Positions 9,688 through 17,988 are shown, counted from the first letter of the stretch. The stretch: 59,611 nucleotides of DNA from Candidatus Bathyarchaeota archaeon (GCA_003151735.1 PLYI01000103.1:1-59611); one strand, 5' to 3'. Notes: generated from the letters alone by a model not told the origin. A program made the numbers and translations.

Positions 9688-9818
9688 AAACCCCTCCCAA
9701 ACTGTTTCCTTGAAAATTGAAAAATGACTTCATATCTTGCTTAAAGTTTAAACAAGTGAAAACGGTTATTAACAAGAAACATGTAGGCATAGACTTAGAG
9801 CGGTAAGAGGAAAAAGTA

Positions 9819-10346
9819 ATGTCTGAAGTAGTCACTTCGTTGCCCATAGCAACTCTAATAATTATGGCTATAGCAGCCGGAATTGCTTTCTTAAACTCTG
9901 GAATAAACAGGGTCTTAATCAACTACTTCATCGGCTGGGAACAATATCGCGTCATGCAGAGAGAAATGGCTGAGTACCGCTCAGAAACCATGGCAGCTAT
10001 GCGCGCAAAAGATACAAAACAGGTTGAAAAACTCAAGAAGAAAGATTCACAGATAAAAAACATGCAAGCAAAAATGATGAAGCCCCAAATGGTCCAATTC
10101 GGAATCTCATTCGTGTACCTCATTGTTTGGTTTTTGGTGTTAACGCCTGTATTCGGAGGCACCCAGATGGCTTTCATACCGGGCATCGGGTCAATTGCCA
10201 ACGCACATCACATTGTTAATGGAGTGCTTGTTATATCTCCCAATGCTATTCCAGTGTTCTACTGGTACCCAATCTGCTCACTATTCTTCGGGCTACTGTC
10301 CTCACGCATCATAGGCATCATGCCTATAGAGCAGGGAGCAATATAA
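9819..10346 (+). CDS. DUF106 / EMC3-TMCO1 family membrane protein
   Basis: The 175-residue protein has an N-terminal membrane helix (about 9-26), a charged coiled coil (about 40-85, with EKLKKKDSQIKN) and two or three further membrane helices (about 95-115, 130-172). This is the layout of the archaeal DUF106 family, distant relatives of Oxa1/YidC insertases and eukaryotic EMC3. It probably helps insert membrane proteins. The position directly before cytidylate kinase matches the usual archaeal neighbourhood, although secY and adk are not beside it here. The ATG follows AAGAGGAAAAAGTA. Confidence 0.88.
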   Translation: MSEVVTSLPIATLIIMAIAAGIAFLNSGINRVLINYFIGWEQYRVMQREMAEYRSETMAAMRAKDTKQVEKLKKKDSQIKNMQAKMMKPQMVQFGISFVYLIVWFLVLTPVFGGTQMAFIPGIGSIANAHHIVNGVLVISPNAIPVFYWYPICSLFFGLLSSRIIGIMPIEQGAI

Positions 10347-10355
10347 TTCCAAAAA

Positions 10356-10982
10356 ATGGGTGACAGCCAAATGGCCAAACAAGAAAAAACCCTCGCTGCC
10401 CCCAAAAAAACAGTAATCTGCATATCAGGACTGGCTGGAACAGGAAAAAGCACGCTATCCAAAAAACTTGCCGACAAATATCACCTGAGATACTTTTCTG
10501 GCGGCGATGTTCTGAAAGAGTTGGCAAAGCAAGAAGGTTACGATGTGTCTGTTCAGGGTTGGTGGGAGAGTCCTGAAGGATTAAAATTCCTTAATGAGCG
10601 AGTAAATGACCCAAAATTTGACAAGACAGTTGACGATAAACTTTTAGAGTATGCGCAGCAAGGAAATGTTCTTTTGGACAGTTGGACTATGCCTTGGCTG
10701 TTAAAGGAAGGCTTCAAGATTTGGCTGGAAGCTTCATTGGAGAAAAGAGCGGCAAGAGTTGCCATAAGAGATGGAATAACTGTTGCTGAAGCGTTTGAAG
10801 TGCTTAAAGAAAAAGAGGCTCGCACTAAAGCCATTTACAAGTCGTTGTATGGGTTTGTTTTAGGTGAAGATTTTAAGCCGTTTGATTTCATTTTAGACAC
10901 TGATAACTTGAGCGCAAACGAAGTCTTTGAGGTTCTGTGCAAGGTAATCGATAGGGTAGTTATTTCTGTTCCCAACATCTGA
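10356..10982 (+). CDS. cmk: Cytidylate kinase
   Basis: The 208-residue P-loop kinase has Walker A GLAGTGKST at residues 25-33 and FSGGDVLKELA as the CMP-binding segment. The lid region carries IRDGITVAEAFEVLKEKE. It is the archaeal short CMP/dCMP kinase type that phosphorylates CMP with ATP in pyrimidine salvage. It lies 9 bp after the DUF106 gene, so the two are likely one transcript. A second ATG at 10371 is also possible. It is slightly longer than many archaeal homologues at both ends. Confidence 0.9.
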   Translation: MGDSQMAKQEKTLAAPKKTVICISGLAGTGKSTLSKKLADKYHLRYFSGGDVLKELAKQEGYDVSVQGWWESPEGLKFLNERVNDPKFDKTVDDKLLEYAQQGNVLLDSWTMPWLLKEGFKIWLEASLEKRAARVAIRDGITVAEAFEVLKEKEARTKAIYKSLYGFVLGEDFKPFDFILDTDNLSANEVFEVLCKVIDRVVISVPNI

Positions 10983-11220
10983 TTTTCGATAACAGAGTTA
11001 TAGAGGACTTAAAACTACAAAACAACAATTTGCCCTCTCCTGAAGAAGCATTTCTGCGCAGTTTAGCGGAGTAGGAACAGATTCACCCAAAAAATATCCT
11101 CTGCCTAACTGCTATTCTACCCCAACAAAAGTCAACAGCCCTTTTTTCTAAGGATAAAATATCAACAAAACTTCCAGAGACTTATCGCTTATGAAGTTAT
11201 CAGAAGCACTGGCTTATCAT
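10983..11220. other. Spacer with a short open-frame remnant
   Basis: The spacer between cmk and the PadR gene contains an open frame (about 10949-11073, plus strand) reading DNRVIEDLKLQNNNLP and EEAFLRSLAE before a TAG. It has no canonical start codon and an upstream stop, so I treat it as a fragment of an old gene. Nothing else is seen. Confidence 0.3.
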
Positions 11221-11598
11221 TTAAGCTGTAATTCTAGTTGGCTGAATAGGGGCGGTTTGTATTTGGATTTTGTTGTTGATTTTCAAATTTTTGCAGATGA
11301 GGTTGAGTGAGCTTTCGGTAAAACGCAAAAGATTTTTCCCTTCGTCAGTAAGCTTGAAAATTTTTCGCGGCCTGTCTGTATCCATGGTCCAGTCACTCTT
11401 TACAAAGCCTTCTTTCTCCAGTAGCCCTAGTAGGGGGTAGACGTTGCTAGGTCCGACGTAGACGCCGAAGCCCTTTCGGATTTTGGTGATGATCTGGTAT
11501 CCGTGCATGGATTCTTGCTCTAAGTATTGAAGGATAATCATTTCTAAAAGGCCTTTGGTGAGTTTTGTTTGAACTTCTTTTTGGTAGTTATTGTTCAT
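11221..11598 (-). CDS. PadR-family transcriptional regulator
   Basis: The start is taken at 11598 (MNNNYQKEVQ), which follows AAGGAG; 44 upstream codons in the open frame have no such site and cover promoter sequence. The 125-residue protein has the PadR winged helix: GLLEMIILQYLEQESMHGYQ, then VGPSNVYPLLGLLEKEG as recognition helix, and the wing TDRPRKIFKLTDEGK. PadR proteins are usually repressors that respond to small hydrophobic compounds. No obvious partner gene is adjacent, so autoregulation through the palindrome just upstream is the simplest idea. Confidence 0.85.
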   Translation of the reverse strand: MNNNYQKEVQTKLTKGLLEMIILQYLEQESMHGYQIITKIRKGFGVYVGPSNVYPLLGLLEKEGFVKSDWTMDTDRPRKIFKLTDEGKNLLRFTESSLNLICKNLKINNKIQIQTAPIQPTRITA

Positions 11599-11644
11599 TT
11601 TATGTTTTTCTCCTTTCTGCTGTTGTTGTGTTGTACAAAAATAC

Positions 11645-11667
11645 AATGTGTCTTTCTGAGACACATT
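11645..11667. promoter_or_regulatory. Palindromic operator candidate upstream of the PadR gene
   Basis: AATGTGTCT (11645-11653) and AGACACATT (11659-11667) form a perfect 9-bp inverted repeat around TTCTG, 47 bp before the start codon. It contains the ATGT...ACAT ends typical of PadR operators. The natural reading is a binding site for the PadR protein at its own promoter. Confidence 0.5.
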
Positions 11668-11730
11668 TCTCATGTCTTCATAGTGCGTAAAGAGCCAAAT
11701 AACCCCTTGCACATAATGCAAGCATATCAA

Positions 11731-12057
11731 AATGACTGAGAAAGCTTACACGTCGAACACAAGAACATATCAATACGTAAAATATGTCTTAAAAATCATT
11801 ATTTCAACCATATATTCTGTTTAAGGGGAACTGTACAACAGGAAAACATAAAACACATTCTCGACAAATCAAAATGACTTTGGGAACAGTTGTGAAAGTA
11901 AAGCGATGTTCAGTATTTTCAAATCTTTGCTACTAGTACATTTGCAGACGAGAACAAAAGTATATTCGCAATCTATACCATGAATAATATGTTTGGTTCC
12001 ACAAATGAGTTAAACATCTTGACCCCTTGCTAAGTAACAGATTTGGAGGAAAGTAGT
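11731..12057. other. Noncoding spacer upstream of PadR
   Basis: The 327-bp A/T-rich stretch has no convincing open frame on either strand. It contains two copies of ATCAAAATGACT (near 11728 and 11867) and presumably the promoters for the PadR gene and the small gene at 12058. Nothing else is seen. Confidence 0.4.
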
Positions 12058-12234
12058 TTGACCCAACAGTTGGCAACTAAAAAAAGAGAAGAATTACAGA
12101 ATAAGATGGCTTCAGTTTTCCGTGAAGAAACCAAATGGCTTCCTGTCGAGTTGCAAGAAACGCTATTAGACGACGTGGTAACCGCGTTTGAGAACAGGCT
12201 TATCGTTTTCAAACGTGTGAAAATGGTAAGATAA
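12058..12234 (+). CDS. Small hypothetical protein
   Basis: The 58-residue frame starts at TTG 12058, eight bases after a GGAGG site (12045-12049). An earlier in-frame TTG at 12043 overlaps that site. The sequence is charged and helical: TQQLATKKREELQNKM, then VFREETKWLPVELQETLLDD and FENRLIVFKRVKM. It is followed immediately by an A-rich tail. I do not recognise it. The good ribosome binding site and natural composition favour a real gene. Confidence 0.5.
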   Translation: MTQQLATKKREELQNKMASVFREETKWLPVELQETLLDDVVTAFENRLIVFKRVKMVR

Positions 12235-12619
12235 AAAAAACTTTTGATTCTCTAATATATTATTTTGAAAGCATTATGCCTAAAACTAAGAATTGAGTCT
12301 GAAGAAGTCGGCCCAGGATATTTTCCAAATCATATAAGAAAACTTGAGTGAATCCCAGATTTGGGTACCGTTGCTTATTAGGGAATGGCTAAGAGCTGGC
12401 TCCAAAGTTATCGCTCCTCAATCTAAACTCTCAGTTGAATACCTTTTTTTATTTTTCTAGACAATCCTACTGAAACGTTAAAACCGGAAAAAACATTTTA
12501 GCCGTATGCCTAAAAGAAAACTATACCGAGCTGAATTAGATATTCTTAAGTTCTGCAGCCAACCCCGCACTACGAGGAATTGGCCGAGCGGTTTGTAAAG
12601 AAGTAATTAAGAGGGGTTT
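12235..12619. other. Spacer with decayed coding fragments
   Basis: This stretch holds short fragments only. ATG at 12506 opens MPKRKLYRAELDILKFCSQP, which stops after 30 codons, while the +1 frame continues as HYEELAERFVKK before a stop, so it resembles a small DNA-binding-type protein broken by a shift. A fragment EVGPGYFPNHIRKLE is near 12310-12355. No intact gene is supported. Confidence 0.3.
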
Positions 12620-12748
12620 CTAATCTTTCCAGCAGCAGTCAGACCTTTGTATTTTGGTTTCTTGAAGTTCAACTTTTCCGCCTTTAACTACTATAGCGTC
12701 CACTTTGCCAAAAAACTCTGTGTAACCAATCACTTTATTTGCGGTCAT
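12620..12748 (-). CDS. Small hypothetical protein (42 residues)
   Basis: ATG at 12748 lies five bases after GAGGG on the minus strand. The product is 42 residues: MTANKVIGYTEFFGKVDAIV, then VKGGKVELQETKIQRSDCCW and KD. Composition is protein-like, with a beta-rich N-terminal part and a C-terminal CC pair. No family is recognised and it may equally be the end product of a decayed gene in this fragment-rich area. Confidence 0.4.
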   Translation of the reverse strand: MTANKVIGYTEFFGKVDAIVVKGGKVELQETKIQRSDCCWKD

Positions 12749-12864
12749 ACTTACCCTCTAAACTTTTAGTTTGAGTCTCTCTTCTATTCTATGCTATTCA
12801 GATTTAAGACTTATCATTGTGAAAACTCTCCAACGCACACAGGGCAAACTATTTGTGATTTACG

Positions 12865-13138
12865 TTGAATATACATCACCTCATAGACGCAAGCACAGAA
12901 CCAGATATTGCATTTTGGGCAATGCTTAAACCCATCACCGATGAATTTGCCGCAAGCATCGAGTTAAAAAAACCCCGAGATGCCGGTCCAAGATTAATAA
13001 CTAATTTCTATGTACAAATTAGGTTTGAGTGCCTTAAAAACGGCGTTATCTAATATTGAAGAAGAACTAAAATTCGACAGTCAATTATTGATCAAAATGG
13101 GAAATTTTCTTAATTTTATTCCAAACTTGGACGCCTAG
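12865..13138 (+). pseudogene. Frameshifted small gene
   Basis: The first frame (TTG at 12865) reads AFWAMLKPITDEFAASIELK and KPRDAGPRL. After about 13000 the plausible sequence moves to the +1 frame, where an ATG at 13010 gives MYKLGLSALKTALSNIEEEL and LIKMGNFLNFIPNLDA to a TAG at 13136. Joined, they form a helical protein of about 90 residues. It converges on the radical SAM gene with only two bases between them. The split suggests decay or a one-base sequencing error. Alternatively the 42-residue second part is a gene in its own right. Confidence 0.4.
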
Positions 13139-13140
13139 AT

Positions 13141-14175
13141 TTATTTGAATAGCAACCCTGCGTTTTTCCACTGGTCTCTTGCCAGCGATAAGTGTCCGCT
13201 TGGGCTTCCATGGAGCGAATAGAACACGTAGCAGAGGTAGTTGCATTGGGTGCAGTTATGGTATGTTTCTCTTAAGTTCTTGAATTCCTTGCTATTCCAT
13301 TTCTGCGGCAAATCAAAGATTGAACCCGCAAAATTGTGGCTGTGGCAGCCTGCGACCCTGCCTAAATGGTCAATCACCAAGAACTGATTAAGCGCCTGGC
13401 ATTTCCATGTCCTCTTATCTTCCAAATAGATGCTTCGAAGAGCTTCCAACAGTTTATCTGTCATGAGAATTTTCTTGTTTTCCTTCTTCATCTCAATAAG
13501 CGAGTTGCAGAGGTTAACCATGGCTTCCTTATCCGTTATCACGAGCTCATCGTTTGCCTTACCAATCTTAAACAGTTGTTTACTATCTAACGAAGTGTCA
13601 TACGCGTAGAGGCAATACCAAACGGGGATTCCTTTTCCAGTAAAATAATTAGTTATATCCACAATTTCATAGAGGTTTTTCTGGGAAATCGTCGGTGTAA
13701 CACTAACTTTTACTCCTTCTTTATGGAGGATTTCTACGGCTTGAGTGCCACTTTTCCAAGCGCCTGGCACATTTTTTAGGTAATCATGCTTTGCTTCATC
13801 GAGGCTGTCGATGGAAATTGCTACAAAATCCGCTTTTCTCAGAACATCGATTTTTTGTCCGGCTAAACTTCCATTGTCGTAAACGGTTGTGACAAATAAT
13901 TTTGTTGCATAATCGATTATTTCGCCGATGTCATCTCGAAGTAGAGGATCTCCGCCTGAAAGTACGAGCTCGACAATGCCGAGTTCTTTTAGAATGTCAA
14001 ACCCTTTTTTTATTTCGTCGGCTGAAAGCTCTTTTTGGTCTTGTTCTTTCCAGACGTTGCAGCCGCGGCATTGGTAGTTGCATTTTCGTGTGACTAACCA
14101 CTGTGCATGGTGAGGTTTGCCTGGAGCAAGTGAACGAGCCACTATGGATGCTGCTTTTCTGAGACCTGGTGTCAA
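13141..14175 (-). CDS. Radical SAM protein with SPASM-like C-terminus
   Basis: The 344-residue protein has the radical SAM cluster motif C32-x3-C36-x2-C39 (KCNYQCRGCN), the GGDPLL motif and SIDS/TPT barrel strands. A Cys-rich C-terminal part (CHSHN, then CTQCNYLC) looks like an auxiliary iron-sulfur domain of the SPASM or twitch type. It therefore generates a 5'-deoxyadenosyl radical; the substrate is unknown. It lies downstream of an AIR-synthase-like gene with about 130 bp between them, so cotranscription is possible but not shown. The relatives include peptide-modifying enzymes and HpnH-like enzymes; I cannot choose between them. Confidence 0.82.
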   Translation of the reverse strand: MTPGLRKAASIVARSLAPGKPHHAQWLVTRKCNYQCRGCNVWKEQDQKELSADEIKKGFDILKELGIVELVLSGGDPLLRDDIGEIIDYATKLFVTTVYDNGSLAGQKIDVLRKADFVAISIDSLDEAKHDYLKNVPGAWKSGTQAVEILHKEGVKVSVTPTISQKNLYEIVDITNYFTGKGIPVWYCLYAYDTSLDSKQLFKIGKANDELVITDKEAMVNLCNSLIEMKKENKKILMTDKLLEALRSIYLEDKRTWKCQALNQFLVIDHLGRVAGCHSHNFAGSIFDLPQKWNSKEFKNLRETYHNCTQCNYLCYVFYSLHGSPSGHLSLARDQWKNAGLLFK

Positions 14176-14304
14176 ATAAGTGTCACTAGCCGATTGATTG
14201 TATTTACTTATCTCATGTTGGAACTATAAAAACCATTATTAGCCCCCGCCTTGCTCTGGCGGCATGTATGGAACATTCAGCGTTCTAAATGTGCTCAACG
14301 CAAA

Positions 14305-15312
14305 TTAATGTGATAATGCCGTCCAAAGATGGTCCGAAGCCGGTCTTGGCAGCATCTCCGCTGAATCATCTGAATGCATGAGTATTCGTTTGTTTAGGTT
14401 AGGGTTGAATTCCCCGATAACGTCAGCGTAGATATGCTCTTTGCATAGGGCATCAACTATTTTGTCTGCAGCCGTAGGGTCAGCTGCGATGAGCAGCGCA
14501 CCTGAACTAATCAGCTGTAATGGGTCAATCTCATAGAACCTGCAAATCTTCGCTGTCTCCGGCTCAACGGTAATCCTCTCCTCAAAAACCCGCACACCTA
14601 AACCCGCAGCATCAGCCATTTCGTGGATGCCGTTCAAGACTCCACCTTCAGTTGGGTCATGCATCGCGTGAACTCCGCCTACCTTGTAAGCAGTCAAAGC
14701 GTCTTTCACAATGCTTATCTGTTTGTAGAAGCCTTTGGCGCTTTCAAGAATTTCAGGACTAAAAATTTTTGCGAGTTGCGGTTCGCGGTCAGTTGCTAAT
14801 ATGGCTGTGCCCTCGATTCCTGCGCTCTTCGTCAAAATCAATTTGTCGCCAGACTTCGCTCCAGCTGCTGTGACGTATTTGCCTTTTTCTGTTAAGCCCA
14901 TTATGCAGCCTACCACAATCGGGTTAGCTAAGCCAGGCGTTGATTCACAGTGCCCGCCGACAATGGCGATGCCCAGTTCTTTTGCGGCATTATTCATTTG
15001 GCTGCTGATTGTTTCCACGATTTTGCTATCCGCGTTTTCTGGAAGCATGATGCATGAAAAGAAAAATGCGGGTTCCACACCGAAAGTGGCGACGTCGTTA
15101 GCGTTAACGTTTATGGCTTCCCACCCCACACGTTCAACCGCTCCCGTGATTGGGTCCATTGAGATTATGGCATCTTTGGTTCCTAAATCCAAAACTGCCC
15201 CATCGACACCTGCAGCTGGCCCCAAAATGACTTCGCTGCGGGCGGCGCCGAGGTTTTTGAACACTACATCTTTTAGGATGTCTATTGGGATTTTTCCAGG
15301 TGGAAGTTTCAT
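14305..15312 (-). CDS. AIR synthase-related protein (HypE/ThiL/PurM superfamily)
   Basis: The start is taken at 15312 (MKLPPGKIPIDIL), 13 bases after the ECF gene; the open frame upstream overlaps that gene. The 335-residue protein has the superfamily signature: N-terminal GPAAGVDGAV and DPITGAVERVGWEAINVNAN, which resemble the metal-ATP site of PurM/HypE, and C-terminal HDPTEGGVLNGIHEMADAA, like the HypE GGTAT/DPTRGG region. Members catalyse ATP-dependent phosphoryl or dehydration chemistry. No hyp genes are nearby, so HypE itself is unlikely. Tight coupling to an ECF S component suggests it acts on a transported vitamin or precursor. Confidence 0.8.
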   Translation of the reverse strand: MKLPPGKIPIDILKDVVFKNLGAARSEVILGPAAGVDGAVLDLGTKDAIISMDPITGAVERVGWEAINVNANDVATFGVEPAFFFSCIMLPENADSKIVETISSQMNNAAKELGIAIVGGHCESTPGLANPIVVGCIMGLTEKGKYVTAAGAKSGDKLILTKSAGIEGTAILATDREPQLAKIFSPEILESAKGFYKQISIVKDALTAYKVGGVHAMHDPTEGGVLNGIHEMADAAGLGVRVFEERITVEPETAKICRFYEIDPLQLISSGALLIAADPTAADKIVDALCKEHIYADVIGEFNPNLNKRILMHSDDSAEMLPRPASDHLWTALSH

Positions 15313-15325
15313 GCTTATTCCATTG

Positions 15326-15859
15326 TTAAAGCTGGCTTTTAAGTTGTGGGAAAATACGTAGAACCGCATGCATGATGGGTACTGCAATTATGAGGCCGAT
15401 GAGCATTTGTATGATGTTGAATGGAATTTCCACTGCTGCTAAAGCTACTGGGTAGCCTAAGGCAAGAGTTTCGTAGAGGAAGTATCCAGCAACCATCTCA
15501 AAGCCGCCGATTACGATGGCTATGGTTGCGCATATTGTGAGGCTTTTTATTTTTTGGTTTAGTTTTTTGGTTAGAAAGCCGACGAGGAAGCCTTCTATGC
15601 CTTTTATAGTGAAGGTTCCGGGTGCATATTGTGCTGCTACAAGAGCGTCGGCTATTGATGCGCCAGCACCCGCTACCGCGCCGACTAGTGGCCCGAAAAG
15701 TAGTGCAGCAACGTAGATGAGTGTCTCGCCGAGGTTGAAGTATCCGCTGGTTGCGGGAATTGGAATTACGAATAGAAGTGTTGCGGCGGCTACTAGTGCA
15801 GCGAAGATTGCTGCTACTGCTATTTTGAATGCGGGTGATCGGTTGAAGTTGGTTTGCAT
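15326..15859 (-). CDS. ECF transporter S component
   Basis: The 177-residue protein has five to six membrane helices. It carries the S-component hallmark of an N-terminal small-residue helix (AVAAIFAALVAAATLL), GYFNLGETLIYVAALLFGPL and GAGASIADALVAA. S components bind a vitamin or metal-like solute and work with a shared EcfAAT energizing module, which is not in this window. The substrate cannot be read from the sequence; riboflavin, thiamine and pyridoxine-type carriers share this pattern. It is first in an apparent operon with the AIR-synthase-like gene and is preceded by a strong operator candidate. Confidence 0.85.
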   Translation of the reverse strand: MQTNFNRSPAFKIAVAAIFAALVAAATLLFVIPIPATSGYFNLGETLIYVAALLFGPLVGAVAGAGASIADALVAAQYAPGTFTIKGIEGFLVGFLTKKLNQKIKSLTICATIAIVIGGFEMVAGYFLYETLALGYPVALAAVEIPFNIIQMLIGLIIAVPIMHAVLRIFPQLKSQL

Positions 15860-15870
15860 GTTTTGCGCCT

Positions 15871-15920
15871 TAGTATAGTTGTGGATTTAGTATAGTTGCA
15901 GCTATACTATCTAATAAACT
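15871..15920 (-). promoter_or_regulatory. Promoter and palindromic operator of the ECF transporter gene
   Basis: TAGTATAG (15888-15895) and CTATACTA (15902-15909) form a perfect 8-bp inverted repeat around TTGCAG. A third half-site TAGTATAG lies at 15871-15878, next to the AAGGCG ribosome binding site of the ECF gene. On the minus strand a TATA-like TTTATTAG (about 15911-15918) sits just upstream of the palindrome, so a bound protein would cover the start site. This is the arrangement of an archaeal repressor operator. The regulator gene directly upstream is the obvious candidate. Confidence 0.65.
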
Positions 15921-15927
15921 TGGCGTC

Positions 15928-17478
15928 TTACATAAGCAACTGAATCTCATCAAACGCCGCCAAAACCTTCCTACCCCGCGCAGTAATGCGGAAAAATTTC
16001 TTCCCCTTCTCTTCGTAGCCAATCACGAAACCTCTATCTGAAAGCTCATTAAGGTGTTGGTAAACGGCGGCGCGCGTCATTATCTTGCCCAATTGCTTCC
16101 ACAAATCATAGCCATAAGTGTCTTTTTCGCTGAGAATCTTAAGAATCTTCTGTTTAGTGCTAATCGCAAGCCCCAAACCCGCCGTCTTCTGTTTTTTCGT
16201 CAACGCTTGAAGAACGTCGGTCGCTTTAAGACCGCTTCCAGTAATAAGGCACACAACGCTGTTGTCTCTGGAAATCTGGTCAGCCTTCAACTTCTGCAAA
16301 GCCGCCACAACTGCTGCACTTGCAGGTTCAGCGAAGACTCCTTCCAATTTAGCAACTTGAAGTTCAGCTGCTAAAATGTCTGCGTCTGAAACGGTCAACG
16401 CTAAACCTTTTGATTCTTTAATGGTTTTAATTGCTAATTCGCTCTGCAACGGTTCCCCGACAAGAATGGCGAGTGCACGTGTCGCTGGGGTGCGGGATTT
16501 TGAAGAAGGCTGCTCTGTTAATTCGCCAACTATGGGTGCGCAGCCTTCCGTTTGGACTCCAACCATCCGAGGCACCGAGTTGGTTAACCCCAGTTGCTTG
16601 AGTTCTTTAAAGCCTTTCCAAAGCGAGTAGATCGATCCGCCGCTTCCCATCGAAACAATAACCCAGTCAGGAACCTCAAATTGCTCAAAAATTTCATAAG
16701 AAATCGTTTTTTGAGCTTCAACCACCAGCGGATTGAGTTCAGCAGTGGCTTGGTACCAGCCTGTTTCCTTAGCCATGGTTGAGGCTTTTTTGATTGATTC
16801 ATCCACGAATTCGCCTGTTTCCTCGATAACTGCATCGTAAGCAATCATTTGCGCTAGTTTTCCCACGTCAACGATTTTTGGGACCAAGAGATGACAAATA
16901 AGTTCTGCTTTTGCGGCGTAGGCAGCTAAAGAAGCTCCCATGTTGCCGTTGGTGGCGCATACCAGCGTGTCTGAATGAAGGTCAATTGCATTTGACGTTA
17001 AAAGTGCTGCAGCGCGGTCTCTGTATGAGTTTGTTGGGTTTCTGGTTTCATCTTTTAGGTAAAGTTTTGTTAGTCCCATGGTTTTGGCGAGTCTCTCAGC
17101 CTTATGCAAGGGTGTTCCGCCTTCCCCTAAACTAACCATGTGAATCACTGGTGGAAGCAACTGTTTATATCTCCAGAACCTAAGTGCCCCAGAAAACTTG
17201 ACTGCTTTTTTCTTAGCTAAGTCTGCATGATACTCTAATATTCCGCCGCATTTTTCACAGTTGCTTCTAAGTGGATAAACTGGGAATTTTGTTCCACAAT
17301 GCACGCATTGGAGGCGTATGTCGTTAGCTTGTGGCATTTCGTTAACTACTATTACGTTCCCCCATTTCTCTTTTATCCAATCCTTAACATAGAAAAAATT
17401 GCCTTGCATTAAACTATAGTCTGTAGTTTCTGGGCGGCATAGTTTTTGAAGGGGAAAATCTAAATGTGACTTCTTCAA
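15928..17478 (-). CDS. Threonine synthase-like protein with Arg for the PLP lysine, fused to a winged helix
   Basis: Residues 58-77 form a zinc-ribbon (C58, C61, C74, C77). Residues about 100-430 are a fold-type II PLP domain like threonine synthase, with the phosphate loop GNMGASLAAYAA and GSGGSIYSLWKGF. The usual SFKD motif is SYRD here: codon 17020-17022 is AGA, so residue 153 is Arg and cannot form the Schiff base. Residues about 440-516 are a PadR/MarR-type winged helix (DTYGYDLWKQLG, then TRAAVYQHLNELSDRG, wing KKFFRITARG). I read it as an enzyme-derived regulator of the adjacent ECF operon. TTG 17478 is weak; ATG 17409 or 17337 may be the start. Threonine biosynthesis by this protein is doubtful. 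Confidence 0.82.
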   Translation of the reverse strand: MKKSHLDFPLQKLCRPETTDYSLMQGNFFYVKDWIKEKWGNVIVVNEMPQANDIRLQCVHCGTKFPVYPLRSNCEKCGGILEYHADLAKKKAVKFSGALRFWRYKQLLPPVIHMVSLGEGGTPLHKAERLAKTMGLTKLYLKDETRNPTNSYRDRAAALLTSNAIDLHSDTLVCATNGNMGASLAAYAAKAELICHLLVPKIVDVGKLAQMIAYDAVIEETGEFVDESIKKASTMAKETGWYQATAELNPLVVEAQKTISYEIFEQFEVPDWVIVSMGSGGSIYSLWKGFKELKQLGLTNSVPRMVGVQTEGCAPIVGELTEQPSSKSRTPATRALAILVGEPLQSELAIKTIKESKGLALTVSDADILAAELQVAKLEGVFAEPASAAVVAALQKLKADQISRDNSVVCLITGSGLKATDVLQALTKKQKTAGLGLAISTKQKILKILSEKDTYGYDLWKQLGKIMTRAAVYQHLNELSDRGFVIGYEEKGKKFFRITARGRKVLAAFDEIQLLM

Positions 17479-17511
17479 AGATTAATACAAACACAATAAG
17501 AGTTGCGTAAA

Positions 17512-17916
17512 ATGAGCACAGTTAGAGAAGACCCAATTAAAATGCATAAAGACGCTAACGCGTTAATGGAAAGCGGCAAGTACGTAGAGGCACGTGACCT
17601 ATTTGTCAAAGTAGCTGAACTCTACTACAAGGGACAGAACTATTTTGGCGCATCAGAAATGAATTATAAGGCGGGCGAATGCAGTTTTGCCTTAAAAGAT
17701 TATCAGAAAGCCATGGAGCTATTTTCAAAATCCGCTGAAATAGCATTGGGTAAGGGATTTGACAGATACGGCCTTAGTGCACTTGAGCAAGCACGCGACA
17801 GCCAAAAAGCGTTGGGCAACACCAAAGAAGTTGAGGAACTGGAGAAGAAAATAAAGGAACTCAACGATAAGCAAAAAGAGCCTGAAGGCGAATCTTCGTT
17901 CTCCGTGTTTTCCTAA
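17512..17916 (+). CDS. TPR-repeat protein
   Basis: The 134-residue protein is built of tetratricopeptide-like helical repeats: HKDANALMESGKYVEARDLF, then SEMNYKAGECSFALKDYQKA and LSALEQARDSQKALGNTKEV. A charged C-terminal tail follows (KKIKELNDKQKEPEG). The ATG at 17512 is preferred over a TTG three codons earlier. TPR proteins serve as protein-binding scaffolds; the partner is unknown. It is divergent from the winged-helix fusion gene with about 30 bp between the starts, so they share a promoter region. Confidence 0.8.
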   Translation: MSTVREDPIKMHKDANALMESGKYVEARDLFVKVAELYYKGQNYFGASEMNYKAGECSFALKDYQKAMELFSKSAEIALGKGFDRYGLSALEQARDSQKALGNTKEVEELEKKIKELNDKQKEPEGESSFSVFS

Positions 17917-17988
17917 ATCCTCAACACTCAAAAAATAGAACCTGCCTCTTTTAGGGTTCTACCCCTCCCCTCTATCGTTTCTTACAAT

